Shown in pieces: positions 1 to 9,260 of a stretch of 64,000 bases of DNA (position 1 is its first letter; every line of letters begins with the position of its first letter). The DNA lies in assembly GCA_965243415.1 (NCBI GenBank), contig OZ251549.1:1240001-1304000 (forward strand). The letters are read 5' to 3'. Both the position numbers and the translations under genes were made by a program. The stretch is from G965204755 sp965243415 (GTDB lineage: Bacteria > Acidobacteriota > Vicinamibacteria > Marinacidobacterales > Marinacidobacteraceae). The notes under the pieces are model-generated. The model had not been told where the DNA came from. It made no database searches and saw only the letters and a program-made list of their open reading frames with translations.

Positions 1-1509
1 ATCGCGCAGGTCTCGCAGTACGCCACGCTGCTCGGGCTCGAAGGCATCCGCCGGGGCCGGCATCTCGAAGTGAAGCCCTACGCCTCGCTCGGCGGGCAGC
101 AGCCCCCGGGGGAGACCGGCCTCGAAGGGCAGGGGAAGGCCGGGGCCGACCTCAAGTACCGGGTGACGCCGAACCTGACCCTCGACCTCACCTGGAACAC
201 CGACTTCGCCCAGGTCGAGTCCGACAATGTGCAGATCAACCTGACCCGGTTCGACCTGTTCTTCCCGGAGAAGCGGGAGTTCTTCCTTGAACGCGCCGGC
301 CTCTTCCAGTTCGGCGATTCCCGGGAGACCGAGGTCTTCTTCAGCCGGCGGGTGGGGCTCGACGGCGACATCCTGGGCGGCGGCCGTCTGACCGGGCAGG
401 CCGGGCCCTTCTCCATCGGCGCCCTGGCGCTCCGCACCGGGGCCGGGACGCCGGGCGGGGAGGGGGAGGCCGCCGCCTGGAACTCGGTGGTCCGCCTGCG
501 CACCGACCTGCGGGAGCGCACCACCCTGGGGCTCATCGCCACCAGCCTCGACCGGGAGGGCGCCGCCGGCAGCCGGACCGTCGGCGCCGACCTCCACGCC
601 CGGTTCTTCAGCAGTTCCGCGCTGCGCGTCTGGGGCGCGGCGGTCCGGGACGAACGGACCGGCGAGTTCTCCCCGGACGCCCGCGCCGGGCACGCCGCGC
701 TCGACCTGGAGAACGACCGCTACTCGCTCAGCGTCGGGCGGGCGCTGGTCGGACGGGACTTCGATCCGGCCCTCGGGTTCGTCCGGCGCGCGGATGTGGA
801 CTCCCGGTACCTCTGGGCCGGCTTCCGGCCGCGATTCGAGGCCAGCGACTGGGCGCGCCAGGCGGACCTGTCGCTGGGCGGGGAACAGATCCGCGGCACC
901 GACGGGGAGTTGCAGTCCCGGCACCTCAATGCGGAGGCCTCCTTCCGCTTCGAATCCGGGGACGGGGTGGAGGTCGAGATGGACGACCGCTTCGAGCGCC
1001 TGGCCGCGCCCGACTCGATCCGGGGACGAATCCTGATGCCGGGCGACTACCGGTTCCGCTCCTACGATCTGGAGTTCTGGACGGACGACAGCCGGGCCGT
1101 GTCGGGTCGGGCGGAACTCACCACCGGCAGTTTCTGGAACGGGCGGCGAACCAGCCTCACCGGCGGCGCGACCGTGAAGACCGGGCCGCACCTGACCGTC
1201 GGCGGGCGCTTCTCGCGGAACGCGGTGTCGCTGCCGGTCCCCGACGGGGACTTCACCGCGACCCTGCTGGCGCTCGACCTCCAGGCGGCGGTGAGCCGGA
1301 AGCTGTTCGCCGGCGCGCTGATCCAGTGGGACGACCTGTCGAAGGAACTGCAGGCGAACCTGCGGGTGGACTGGATCCACACGCCGGGCAGCGACCTGTT
1401 CCTGGTGCTCGACACCGGTTACCTCACCGACGCCGACCTCGACCCGCGTATCCACCGCTGGACCCGCCGCACCGCGGTGATGAAGGTGACCTACCTGAAG
1501 AGTTTCTGA
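1..1509 (+). CDS. DUF5916 domain outer-membrane protein, C-terminal part (5' end outside window)
   Basis: The reading frame is open from base 1, so the gene starts upstream; 502 residues are visible. The segment near residues 80-100 (FFPEKREFFLERAGLFQFG) is the hallmark of DUF5916, a predicted outer-membrane beta-barrel family usually preceded by a CBM9-like carbohydrate-binding domain and common in Acidobacteriota, Gemmatimonadota and Bacteroidota. The rest is alternating polar/hydrophobic stretches typical of barrel strands (for example ALDLENDRYSLSVGRALVG) and it ends in an aromatic residue, KSF, as outer-membrane proteins often do. The exact role of DUF5916 is unknown; surface binding or uptake is inferred. 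It is followed by the repeat array, with no further gene until 4260. Confidence 0.85.
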   Translation: MAQVSQYATLLGLEGIRRGRHLEVKPYASLGGQQPPGETGLEGQGKAGADLKYRVTPNLTLDLTWNTDFAQVESDNVQINLTRFDLFFPEKREFFLERAGLFQFGDSRETEVFFSRRVGLDGDILGGGRLTGQAGPFSIGALALRTGAGTPGGEGEAAAWNSVVRLRTDLRERTTLGLIATSLDREGAAGSRTVGADLHARFFSSSALRVWGAAVRDERTGEFSPDARAGHAALDLENDRYSLSVGRALVGRDFDPALGFVRRADVDSRYLWAGFRPRFEASDWARQADLSLGGEQIRGTDGELQSRHLNAEASFRFESGDGVEVEMDDRFERLAAPDSIRGRILMPGDYRFRSYDLEFWTDDSRAVSGRAELTTGSFWNGRRTSLTGGATVKTGPHLTVGGRFSRNAVSLPVPDGDFTATLLALDLQAAVSRKLFAGALIQWDDLSKELQANLRVDWIHTPGSDLFLVLDTGYLTDADLDPRIHRWTRRTAVMKVTYLKSF

Positions 1510-1629
1510 CGAGCCCCGGTGGCCTCGATCCCTCCGCCGTCGGATGCCGGGCCCGTACCCGGGTGGCTGCCGAAGAGTGACCCCACCGCGGGAATGACCC
1601 TCGAAATCGGTGGATTGCGAAGCAGCGCC

Positions 1630-4245
1630 GGCGAACTCCGGGGTGCAGTTGCGGCCCGGGTCGGGTCTCGACTCCGCCGGCGGCGGCCCCCTCCACCCCG
1701 TCGCCGAGTTGTGTGACGGGAAAGAGATGGTAGGCCGCCGAGCCGCGTCCCGGCGCCCGCCGGAGGTGTTGCGAGTGGCCGCTGTCGGGATGGGCCCGCT
1801 CCGGGTCTTATCGAATTTACCCGGGTTTATCGGATTTCGATAAACCGGGATAAACTCGGCAAAATCGGCTTCGGGGACCCTCGGCGCTCCCCACCGCCCG
1901 GACGACCGGCCGACGCCCCGGCGCGCCGCGTCGCCGGTGTTGGTCGGCGAACTCCGGGGTGCGGCGGCGGCCCGGGCCGGGTCTCGACCCCGCTGGCCCG
2001 GCCTCGCCGGCCGCGGACCTCTCCACCCATCGCCGAGTCGTTGCGACAGGGAAGGTGGTCGGCCCCCCGACGCGGCCCGGTGCCCGCCGGAGGCGTTGCG
2101 AGCGGCCGCTGTCGGGATGGGCCCGCTCCGGGTCTTATCGAATTTACCTGGGTTTATCGGATTTCGATAAACCGGGATAAACTCGGCAAAATCGGCTTCG
2201 GGGACCCTCGGCGCTCCCCACCGCCCGGACGACCGGCCGACGCCCCGGCGCGTCGCGTCGCCGGTGTTGGCCGGCGAACTCCGGGGTGCGGCGGCGGCCC
2301 GGGCCGGGTCTCGATCCCGCCGGCCCGGCCTCGCCGGCCGCGGGCCTCTCCACCCGTCGCCGAGTCGTTGCGACGGGGAAGGTGGCTGGCCCCCGAGGAA
2401 GGTGGCTGGCCCCCGAGGCGCTGCCCGGCGCCCGCCGGAGGTGTTGCGAGTGGCCGCTGTCGGGATGGGCCCGCTCCGGGTCTTATCGAATTTACCTGGG
2501 TTTATCGGATTTCGATAAACCGGGATAAACTCGGCAAAATCGGCTTCGGGGACCCTCGGCGCTCCCCACCACCCGGACGACCGGCCGACGCCCCGGCGCG
2601 CCGCGTCGCCGGTGTTGGTCGGCGAACTTCGGGGTGCGGCGGCGGCCCGGGCCGGGTCTCGACCCCGCTGGCCCGGCCTCGCCGGCCGCGGACCTCTCCA
2701 CCCATCGCCGAGTCGTTGCGACAGGGAAGGTGGTCGGCCCCCCGACGCGGCCCGGTGCCCGCCGGAGGCGTTGCGAGTGGCCGCTGTCGGGATGGGCCCG
2801 CTCCGGGTCTTATCGAATTTACCTGGGTTTATCGGATTTCGATAAACCGGGATAAACTCGGCAAAATCGGCTTCGGGGACCCTCGGCGCTCCCCACCACC
2901 CGGACGACCGGCCGACGCCCCGGCGCGCCGGGTCGCCGGTGTTGGTCGGCGAACTTCGGGGTGCGGCGCGCGGCCCGGGCCGGGTCTCGACCCCGCTGGC
3001 CCGGCCTCGCCGGCCGCGGACCTCTCCACCCATCACCGAGTCGTTGCGACAGGGAAGGTGGTCGGCCCCCCGACGCGGCCCGGTGCCCGCCGGAGGCGTT
3101 GCGAGCGGCCGCTGTCGGGATGGGCCCGCTCTGGGTCTTATCGAATTTACCTGGGTTTATCGGATTTCGATAAACCGGGATAAACTCGGCAAAATCGGCT
3201 TCGGGCACCGTCGGCGCTCCCCACCCGCCCGGACGACCGGCCGGCGCGCCGGGTCGTCGGTTGGCCGGCGAACTTCGGGGTGCGGCGGCGGCCCGGGCCG
3301 GGTCTCGATCCCGCCCGCCCGGCCTCGCCGGCCGCGGGCCTCTCCACCCATCGCCGAGTCGTTGCGACGGGGAAGGTGGCTGGCCCCCGAGGCGCTGCCC
3401 GGCGCCCGCCGGAGGCGTTGCGAGCGGCCGCTGTCGGGAATGGCCCGCTCCGGGTCTCATCGAATTTACCTGGGTTTATCGGATTTCGATAAACCGGGAT
3501 AAACTCGGCAAAATCGGCTTCGGGGACCCTCGGTGCTCCCCACCGCCCGGACGACCGGCCGACGCCCCGGCGCGCCGCGTCGCCGGTGTCGGCCGGCGAA
3601 CTCCGGGGTGCGGCGGCGGTTTCGACCCGCCGGCCCGAGTGGCCCGGCCTCGCCGGCCGCGGGCCTCTCCACCCGTCGCCGAGTCGTTGCGACGGGGAAG
3701 GTGGCTGGCCCCCGAGGCGCGGCCCGGCGCCCGCCGGAGGGGTTGCGAGTGGCCGTTGTCGGGATGGTCCGCTCCGGGTCTTATCGAATTTACCCGGGTT
3801 TATCGGATTTCGATAAACCGGGATAAACTCGGCAAAATCGGCTTCGGGGACCCTCGGCGCTCCCCACCGCCCGGACGACCGGCCGACGCCCCGGCGCGCC
3901 GGGTCGTCGGTGTTGGCCGGCGAACTTCGGGGTGCGGCGGCGGCCCGGGCCGGGTCTCGACCCCGCTGGCCCGGCCTCGCCGGCCGCGGACCTCTCCACC
4001 CCTTCGCCGAGTCGTTGCGACGGGGAAGGTGGCTGGCCCCCGAGGCGCTGCCCGGCGCCCGCCGGAGGGGTTGCGAGCGGCCGCTGCCGGGAATGGTCCG
4101 TTCCGGGTCTTATCGAATTTACCCGGGTTTATCGGATTTCGATAAACCGGGATAAACTCGGCAAAATCGGCTTCGGGCACCGTCGGCGCTTCCCACCGCC
4201 CGGACGACCGGCCGACGCCCCTTCGCTCCGCGTCGCCGGTGTTAG
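1630..4245. repeat. Eight-unit tandem array (319-348 bp period) with palindromic core
   Basis: Eight head-to-tail copies of a GC-rich unit fill the gap between the DUF5916 gene and the next gene. Every unit has an AT-rich core containing a perfect inverted repeat, GGTTTATCG-N5-CGATAAACC, at 1824-1846, 2151-2173, 2499-2521, 2826-2848, 3154-3176, 3473-3495, 3797-3819 and 4126-4148. Spacings between cores are 327, 348, 327, 328, 319, 324 and 329 bp. The 348-bp spacing comes from a 21-bp local duplication at about 2391-2414. The core and its flanks (to GGGATAAACTCGG and beyond) look identical in all copies, while the GC-rich remainder carries substitutions and small indels. Weak open frames run through the units, but they change frame between copies and look like by-products of high GC. 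Confidence 0.9.
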
Positions 4246-4259
4246 GGTTCGGCGCAGCC

Positions 4260-4820
4260 ATGTTCTTCGTCCCCTACGCCCCTTCCTCGGACCGCTGCTG
4301 CGGCCGGCGCGGTCGTCTGGCCGGCGCCCTGTTCCTCGCCGGCGCCCTCCTGCTGGCCGCTTTCCTGATCCGGAGCGCCGAGGCGGAGACCGACGAACTC
4401 GCCGACCTGCGCGCCACCTTCGAGGGCGCCGTCTCCGCCCTGAACGGCGGAAACCTCGACGGCTTCCTCGACACCGTCCACGACGAAGCGCTCTCCTTCT
4501 ACGCCTGCGGGCCCACTTCGGGCAAGCAGGGCCGGGAAGCCTGCGCGCTCGACTGGAGACTCTTCTTCGACTCCACCACCGGCGCCCGATTCCTGACCAG
4601 CAACGAGAACTACCGCATCGTCGGCGACACCGGGATCGCCTGGGGCGAGTACGCGCTCTCGGTCCTCTACGACGGCCGGGAACGGACGACCGTCCACGAA
4701 GGCCGGTACACGATGACCTACCTCCGCGCGGACGACCGCTGGCAGATCATCATGCAGCACAACACCCCCGCCGGCGACGACCCCCGGCCGGTGAAGAGCC
4801 TCCGCCCGCCCGGCCGGTAA
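4260..4820 (+). CDS. Exported SnoaL-like / DUF4440 (NTF2-fold) protein
   Basis: 186 residues. The first ~45 residues form a signal peptide or anchor with a long hydrophobic run (LAGALFLAGALLLAAFLI) ending near SAEAE. The mature part begins ELADLRATFEGAVSALNGG and continues with VHDEALSF, DTGIAWGEYALSV and WQIIMQHNTPA, the layout of the NTF2/SnoaL cone fold used by DUF4440 proteins. The ligand or reaction is unknown; calcium/calmodulin-kinase-II-association-like proteins are relatives. I chose ATG 4260 over GTG 4239 because the latter lies in the degenerate end of the tandem array. It stands alone, 69 bp before the TIGR04255 gene on the same strand. Confidence 0.7.
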   Translation: MFFVPYAPSSDRCCGRRGRLAGALFLAGALLLAAFLIRSAEAETDELADLRATFEGAVSALNGGNLDGFLDTVHDEALSFYACGPTSGKQGREACALDWRLFFDSTTGARFLTSNENYRIVGDTGIAWGEYALSVLYDGRERTTVHEGRYTMTYLRADDRWQIIMQHNTPAGDDPRPVKSLRPPGR

Positions 4821-4889
4821 TTCACGCAGGGACCCGCCCCGCGCGCACCGGCCCCCTTCGCCGATCCCTTCACGGAACCGCATCGCGCC

Positions 4890-5645
4890 GTGACCGATCC
4901 GCATCCCTCCTACCCGAACCCGGTCATCGCCGAAGCCCTCTGCGAACTCCATGTTCGGGGGAACGACCGGAGGGACGCCTGGCCGACGGACCTCGTGAGC
5001 GCCTTCCACCGCGCCATCCAGCCCGACTACGCGAGAATGGAGACGTTCTCGGATCTGGATCTCGAGGTCTCGTCGACGGAGCCCGGCCGGAACCAACGGA
5101 TCCTGGTTCCCAGGACGCGCTTCCGCTTCCATCACGCCGAGCGGCCGTTCGCCGTGCATCTCGCTCCGGGAATCGTCAGCGTGAACGCCTTGGCGCCGTA
5201 TCCCGGATGGGCCTCGTTCCGGAGCGAAATCCTTGCCATTTCGGCCCGGGCGGTCGAGGTGATCCATCCGTCGAGCGTGGCCCGCATCGGCCTTCGCTAC
5301 ATCAACCGAATCCCGAACACGAGTTCTGCCGACACGCCATCGAACTGGCTTCGCCCTACGGGGTTCCTGCCGAACGAGGCCCTGCTCCAGGCCTCGGGAT
5401 ACTCCGCCCGGGTCGAAGTGGACACCGACGCAGCCACCCGGACGATCGTCTCCCTGCAGCACCGACCTCCGGACGCGACAGTGATCTCGGGCGCCGTACT
5501 CTTCGACATCGACCGCATCGTGGAGAAGGAGATTGCCACCGATCCGCCGGAGATCGGCGCGGAAGTGGATTCGCTCCACGAGGAGGTAGCCCGGGTTTTC
5601 GCCGATGCCACGACCGATCGCCTGGTCCGGCGGATGGGCGCCTGA
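4890..5645 (+). CDS. TIGR04255 family protein
   Basis: 251 residues starting at GTG. It matches the sporadically distributed TIGR04255 family along its length: the N-terminal YPNPVIAEALCEL, the central VARIGLRYINRI and the C-terminal LHEEVARVFADATTDRLVRRMG. No catalytic motif is known for this family and its function is unassigned. The gene ends only 8 nt before the antitoxin-like gene at 5654, which in turn overlaps a PIN toxin, so the three probably form one transcript. That suggests a stress or defence role for the TIGR04255 protein, by inference only. No signal peptide or membrane segment; likely cytoplasmic. Confidence 0.75.
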   Translation: MTDPHPSYPNPVIAEALCELHVRGNDRRDAWPTDLVSAFHRAIQPDYARMETFSDLDLEVSSTEPGRNQRILVPRTRFRFHHAERPFAVHLAPGIVSVNALAPYPGWASFRSEILAISARAVEVIHPSSVARIGLRYINRIPNTSSADTPSNWLRPTGFLPNEALLQASGYSARVEVDTDAATRTIVSLQHRPPDATVISGAVLFDIDRIVEKEIATDPPEIGAEVDSLHEEVARVFADATTDRLVRRMGA

Positions 5646-5653
5646 CGATCGCG

Positions 5654-6073
5654 ATGGCCCGGGACACTCCTCCGGCATCCCGACGCGGGCCGGAGACGCC
5701 GGCGGTTTCCGGACTGCCTTCGGTCTCCGGTTCACCCCGGCTCGCTCCGTCCGAGCCCGAGGGCGATCGGGAACGGGGTGGAGTGGTCCTCTGCGACGCC
5801 CGGGGGATCCATGGGGCCCTCCTGCGGAGGGCGACCACCCTCGCGATCGAACCGACCGCTTCCTTCCTTTCCCTCCGTCGTGCGGAGTCGCGTACGGTCG
5901 GTGGCGTCACGGACCGGCTGAGCGACGACGCGCGGCGCCATCCGAACGCGGGAGCCATCGCCCTGCTCGAGGAATGGCTGGCGGCGGACTGGGAGGAAGA
6001 TACCGGGGAGTTGGACGCCTTGAAGCGCGATCTGGACGAGAACCGGTCGTCCGATCGGAAGCTGTTTCCGTGA
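5654..6073 (+). CDS. Antitoxin-like protein of a PIN toxin pair
   Basis: 139 residues from ATG 5654; the real start may be later (GTG 5783 is in frame) because only the last ~50 residues look like a known family. That tail (AIALLEEWLAADWEED, then LKRDLDENRSSDRKLFP) is the short conserved module found directly upstream of many PIN-domain toxins, presumably wrapping the PIN active site. The stop overlaps the start of the next gene by 4 nt (GTGA), which is typical of toxin-antitoxin operons. The N-terminal ~85 residues are low-complexity and unrecognised; if translated they could hold a DNA-binding part, but I see no clear motif. Confidence 0.6.
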   Translation: MARDTPPASRRGPETPAVSGLPSVSGSPRLAPSEPEGDRERGGVVLCDARGIHGALLRRATTLAIEPTASFLSLRRAESRTVGGVTDRLSDDARRHPNAGAIALLEEWLAADWEEDTGELDALKRDLDENRSSDRKLFP

Positions 6074-6522
6074 CGCGTTCCGTCCTTTTGGACACCGGCG
6101 TACTCACGCTGCTGACCCATTCGGAAAAACGGGAAGAATCGACTCAGTGCAAATCTTGGATGACGGGTCTTCTGCTGAGGCAGTGGGAATGTGTCGTCCC
6201 CGAGATCTGTGACTTCGAGTTGCGCCGGCATCTGCTGAGAAGAGGTTTGCCGATGAGCATCGAGAACCTCGACCGATTGGCCTTCGAGAACACCTATCTT
6301 CCGATCGATACGGCCACGATGCGGACTGCCGCGCGACTCTGGAGCGACCTTCGGAAGCGCGGTCAGCAGACCGCGTCCGACCGCAGTCTGGACGCCGATG
6401 TGATCCTCGGCGCACATGCTGTGGAACATGAGAAGAGAGGCGCATCGGTCATCATCGCGACGACGAATGTGAAACACTTGAGCCGAATGTGCGAAGCGCG
6501 ACGATGGCAGGACATTGAGTGA
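6070..6522 (+). CDS. PIN-domain ribonuclease toxin (VapC-like)
   Basis: 150 residues, GTG start inside the stop of the antitoxin gene. PIN motifs are visible in order: LLDTGVLTLL (first acidic residue), CDFELRRHLLRRG (Glu), SLDADVILGAHAV (Asp pair) and IIATTNVKHLSRM near the end. PIN toxins cleave RNA, usually tRNA or rRNA, in a metal-dependent way and are held inactive by the cognate antitoxin. All expected acidic residues are present, so it should be active. It overlaps the following transporter lipoprotein gene by 8 nt, an unusual joining of a toxin to a nutrient importer operon. Confidence 0.8.
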   Translation: MTRSVLLDTGVLTLLTHSEKREESTQCKSWMTGLLLRQWECVVPEICDFELRRHLLRRGLPMSIENLDRLAFENTYLPIDTATMRTAARLWSDLRKRGQQTASDRSLDADVILGAHAVEHEKRGASVIIATTNVKHLSRMCEARRWQDIE

Positions 6523-7486
6523 CCTCCGGCGTCGGGCCCGAAACCCGCCCCGCCGGTGTCTGTTCGCGTTCGCGGCGGCCGTCGTTGCACTCGGCTGTGA
6601 GGGTGGCCCGGCGGCGACGGGGGGGGACGCGCCCGCCGAGGCGTCGGGGGCCGCTCCCGGGTTGTCGGAGCGGGTGGTCAGTCTCGATTACTGCGCCGAC
6701 CAGTATGTCCTGGAGTTCGTGGAACGGGAGCGGATTCTTGGGCTCTCCCCCGATTCCGGGGCGGCGTTCTCCTACCATCGGGAACGGGCGCGGGGACTGC
6801 CGCAGGTGCGGCCGCGGGCGGAGGAGGTGCTGGCGCTGCGCCCGGACCTGGTGGTCCGCTCCTACGGTGGCGGGCCCGGGGCGGAAGCCTTCTACCGGCG
6901 GGCCGGGGTCCGGGTGGCGCAACTCGGCTTCGCCGGCGACCTCGCCGGGGTGCGCGAGGTGATGCTCCGCGCCGCCGCCGACCTCGGCGCCCCGGAACGG
7001 GGAGCGGCGCTCGCGGCCGACTTCGACGTCCGCCTCGCCGCCGTCGCCGCGCGCTTGTCGGAGCGGTCGGGCGGCGGGGCGCGGCCCGCGGCGCTCTACC
7101 TGACGCCGGGCGGGGTGAGCGCCGGCCCGGGCACCCTGGTCCACGAACTCCTGGCCGCCGCCGGGTACGCCAACTTCCTGACCGCGCCCGGTTTCCGGGA
7201 GATCCCGTTGGAGCGGTTGGCGCGGGAGCGGCCGGACCGGATCGTTCCCGCCTTCTTCGACGCCCCGGAGGCGCACGCCGGGCACTGGAGCGCGGCGCGG
7301 CACCCGCTCGTTCGTTCCGTGTTCGCAGCGGGCCCGCTGACCCCGCTCAGCGGCGCCTGGACCGCCTGCGGCGGCTGGTTCCTGCTGGACGCGGTGGAGG
7401 CGCTGGCTGCCGCCGGGAGCGTCCCGGGGGCCCCCGCGCCCGACCGCGGCCGTTCCCCGGCGCCGCCGCCGGACTCGCCCCGATGA
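6515..7486 (+). CDS. BtuF/FecB-type ABC substrate-binding lipoprotein
   Basis: 323 residues, TTG start overlapping the PIN stop. The N-terminus is a lipoprotein signal (AFAAAVVALGC) so the mature protein is anchored with the periplasmic face exposed. The body has the class III helical-backbone binding-protein pattern: RVVSLDYCADQYVLEF, LPQVRPRAEEVLALRPDLVV, and a C-terminal lobe with PGTLVHELLAAAGYANF and GGWFLLDAVEAL. Such proteins deliver cobalamin, haem or ferric siderophores to a BtuC/FecD-type permease, which follows immediately with an ATGA overlap. The ligand cannot be told from sequence; no cobalamin riboswitch is possible directly upstream because the gene overlaps a coding region. 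The last ~30 residues are Pro-rich and disordered. Confidence 0.85.
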   Translation: MSDLRRRARNPPRRCLFAFAAAVVALGCEGGPAATGGDAPAEASGAAPGLSERVVSLDYCADQYVLEFVERERILGLSPDSGAAFSYHRERARGLPQVRPRAEEVLALRPDLVVRSYGGGPGAEAFYRRAGVRVAQLGFAGDLAGVREVMLRAAADLGAPERGAALAADFDVRLAAVAARLSERSGGGARPAALYLTPGGVSAGPGTLVHELLAAAGYANFLTAPGFREIPLERLARERPDRIVPAFFDAPEAHAGHWSAARHPLVRSVFAAGPLTPLSGAWTACGGWFLLDAVEALAAAGSVPGAPAPDRGRSPAPPPDSPR

Positions 7487-8472
7487 ACGGCCTCCGCTGG
7501 AACGCCGCCTTCGCCCTCGCCGCCCTCGCCGCTCTCCTCGCCTCCTGCCTGGTGGGGCCCTCCGACTTGCCCTGGGACCGGGCGCTGGCGGCGCTCTTCG
7601 GCGGCGGCGACCCGACCGACCGGCTCATCGTCGGCGCGGTCCGGCTGCCGCGGGCGCTCGCCGCCTTCCTGGTCGGGGCGGCCCTCGGCGCCTCCGGGGC
7701 CGCGCTCCAGGGCCTCTTGCGCAACCCGCTGGCGGAGCCGGGGGTGCTCGGCGTTTCCGCCTGCGCCGCGCTCGGGGCCACCTTCGCGCTCACCTTCGGG
7801 CTGGGCGCGTTCAGCGACTTCGCGCTGCCGGTGGCGGCCATCGTCGGGGCGCTCGGGGCGACGCTCCTGATCGCCCTGTCGGCGGCCCGGGTGACCTCCA
7901 CCGTGACGCTGATCCTGATCGGGGTGGGGCTCTCCAGTTTCGCCGCCGCCGTGATGGCCCTCTTCACCAACCTGGCGCCGAACCCGTTCTCCCTCTCCGA
8001 CCTGGTGCAGTGGATGCTCGGCTCGGTGGCGAACCGCAGCGTCCCCGACCTGCTCTTCGCGGCCCCCTTCCTCGCGGTCGGCCTGGCCCTGCTCTTCCGC
8101 GCCCGCCGGGGGCTCTCCGCGCTCACCCTCGGGGAAGAAGCGGCGGCCGGCGTGGGGCTCGACCTGCGCCGGCACCGGCTCCTGGTCGTCCTCGGCGCCG
8201 GGTTCGCCACCGGCGCCGCGGTCGCGCTCGCCGGGGTCATCGGTTTCGTCGGCATCGTGGCCCCGCACCTGGTCCGGCCGCTGGTCGGGTACGACCCGGC
8301 GCGGAGCCTGTTGCCGGCGGCGCTCCTCGCCGGGTTGATCCTGACCGCCTCCGACCTGCTGGTGCGCCTGGTCCCCACCACCGCCGAGTTGAAACTGGGA
8401 GTCGTCGCGGCGCTGGTCGGCGCTCCGGCGTTCGTCCGGATCGCCTGGAGCCGGCGGCCGGAGGTCGCCTGA
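7483..8472 (+). CDS. FecCD/BtuC-family ABC permease
   Basis: 329 residues with about nine to ten hydrophobic helices, matching the usual ten-helix FecCD permease length of ~330. Family signatures include the N-terminal RLPRALAAFLVGAALGASGAALQGLLRNPLAEPGVLG region (residues ~65-100), GVGLDLRRHRLL in the cytoplasmic coupling region, and GVIGFVGIVAPHLVRPLVG. It forms the inner-membrane channel for a cobalamin, haem or siderophore importer with the binding protein before it (ATGA overlap) and the ATPase 6 nt after it. A single permease gene implies a homodimer. Confidence 0.92.
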   Translation: MNGLRWNAAFALAALAALLASCLVGPSDLPWDRALAALFGGGDPTDRLIVGAVRLPRALAAFLVGAALGASGAALQGLLRNPLAEPGVLGVSACAALGATFALTFGLGAFSDFALPVAAIVGALGATLLIALSAARVTSTVTLILIGVGLSSFAAAVMALFTNLAPNPFSLSDLVQWMLGSVANRSVPDLLFAAPFLAVGLALLFRARRGLSALTLGEEAAAGVGLDLRRHRLLVVLGAGFATGAAVALAGVIGFVGIVAPHLVRPLVGYDPARSLLPAALLAGLILTASDLLVRLVPTTAELKLGVVAALVGAPAFVRIAWSRRPEVA

Positions 8473-8478
8473 ACCGCG

Positions 8479-9246
8479 GTGGCAGTGCTCCGGGCGGAAG
8501 GCGCCGGCGTCCGCCGCGACGGGCGGGAACTGGTGCGCGACGCGGATCTCACCCTGGCGCCGGGGGAGTTGGTGGCGCTCCTCGGGCCGAACGGCGCCGG
8601 CAAGACCACGCTTCTCCGGGCGGCGCTCGGGCTCCTGCCGCTCTCGGCGGGAACGATCACCCTCGACGGGCAGGAGACCGGGGCGTTGTCGCCGGCGGAA
8701 CGCGCCCGCCGGGTGGCCTACCTGCCCCAGCGGCGGCCGCTGGCCTGGCCGAGCCGGGTGCGCGACCTGGTGGCCCTGGGCCGGTTCGCCTTCGGGGTTT
8801 CGCCGGATCGTCTCCGCCCGGAGGACGCCGCCGCGGTGGAGCGGGCGATCCGCGCCTGCGGGCTGGAATCCCTGGCCGGGCGGACCGCGGACACCCTCTC
8901 CGGCGGCGAGTCGGCCCTAGTACACTGCGCCCGGATGTTCGCCGCGGAGGCGCCGCTGGCGCTCGCCGACGAACCGGCCGCCTCGCTCGATCCTGCCCAC
9001 CAGCACCGGATCCTGCGGCTCCTGCGGCGGTTCGTGGACGAAGGCGGCGGCGGCCTGGTGGTGCTCCACGAAGTCGCCCTCGCCGCCCGCTACGCTGACC
9101 GGATCGTCTGGATGCGCGACGGCCGGGTCCGGGGCGGCGGCCCGCCGCGGGAAGCGGTGACGCCGGAGGCGCTGCGGGCCGTCTATAGTGTTTCCGCCGA
9201 GATCGAATGGCGCGGCGGCGCGCTCCTGCTGACCCTGGATGGGTGA
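8479..9246 (+). CDS. FecE/BtuD-type ABC transporter ATPase
   Basis: 255 residues from GTG. Walker A is GPNGAGKTTLL (~residues 36-46), the signature is LSGGES, Walker B is LALADEPAASLDP and the switch histidine is in VVLHEVALAARYADR. The signature stretch continues ALVHCARMFA where family members usually have Q(R/Q)-V-x-x-AR, a mild divergence that keeps the key LSGG. It energises the preceding permease; spacing of 6 nt puts it in the same operon. The gene ends 14 nt before the first polyamine-transport gene, so both importers may be on one transcript. Confidence 0.9.
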   Translation: MAVLRAEGAGVRRDGRELVRDADLTLAPGELVALLGPNGAGKTTLLRAALGLLPLSAGTITLDGQETGALSPAERARRVAYLPQRRPLAWPSRVRDLVALGRFAFGVSPDRLRPEDAAAVERAIRACGLESLAGRTADTLSGGESALVHCARMFAAEAPLALADEPAASLDPAHQHRILRLLRRFVDEGGGGLVVLHEVALAARYADRIVWMRDGRVRGGGPPREAVTPEALRAVYSVSAEIEWRGGALLLTLDG

Positions 9247-9260
9247 AATCGGGGACCCGG

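Noticed and set aside
2041..3183. A 380-codon open frame across the tandem array
   Set aside because: It exists because three neighbouring spacings are multiples of three and the DNA is GC-rich; similar frames occur in other registers and on the other strand, with no domain or start signal.
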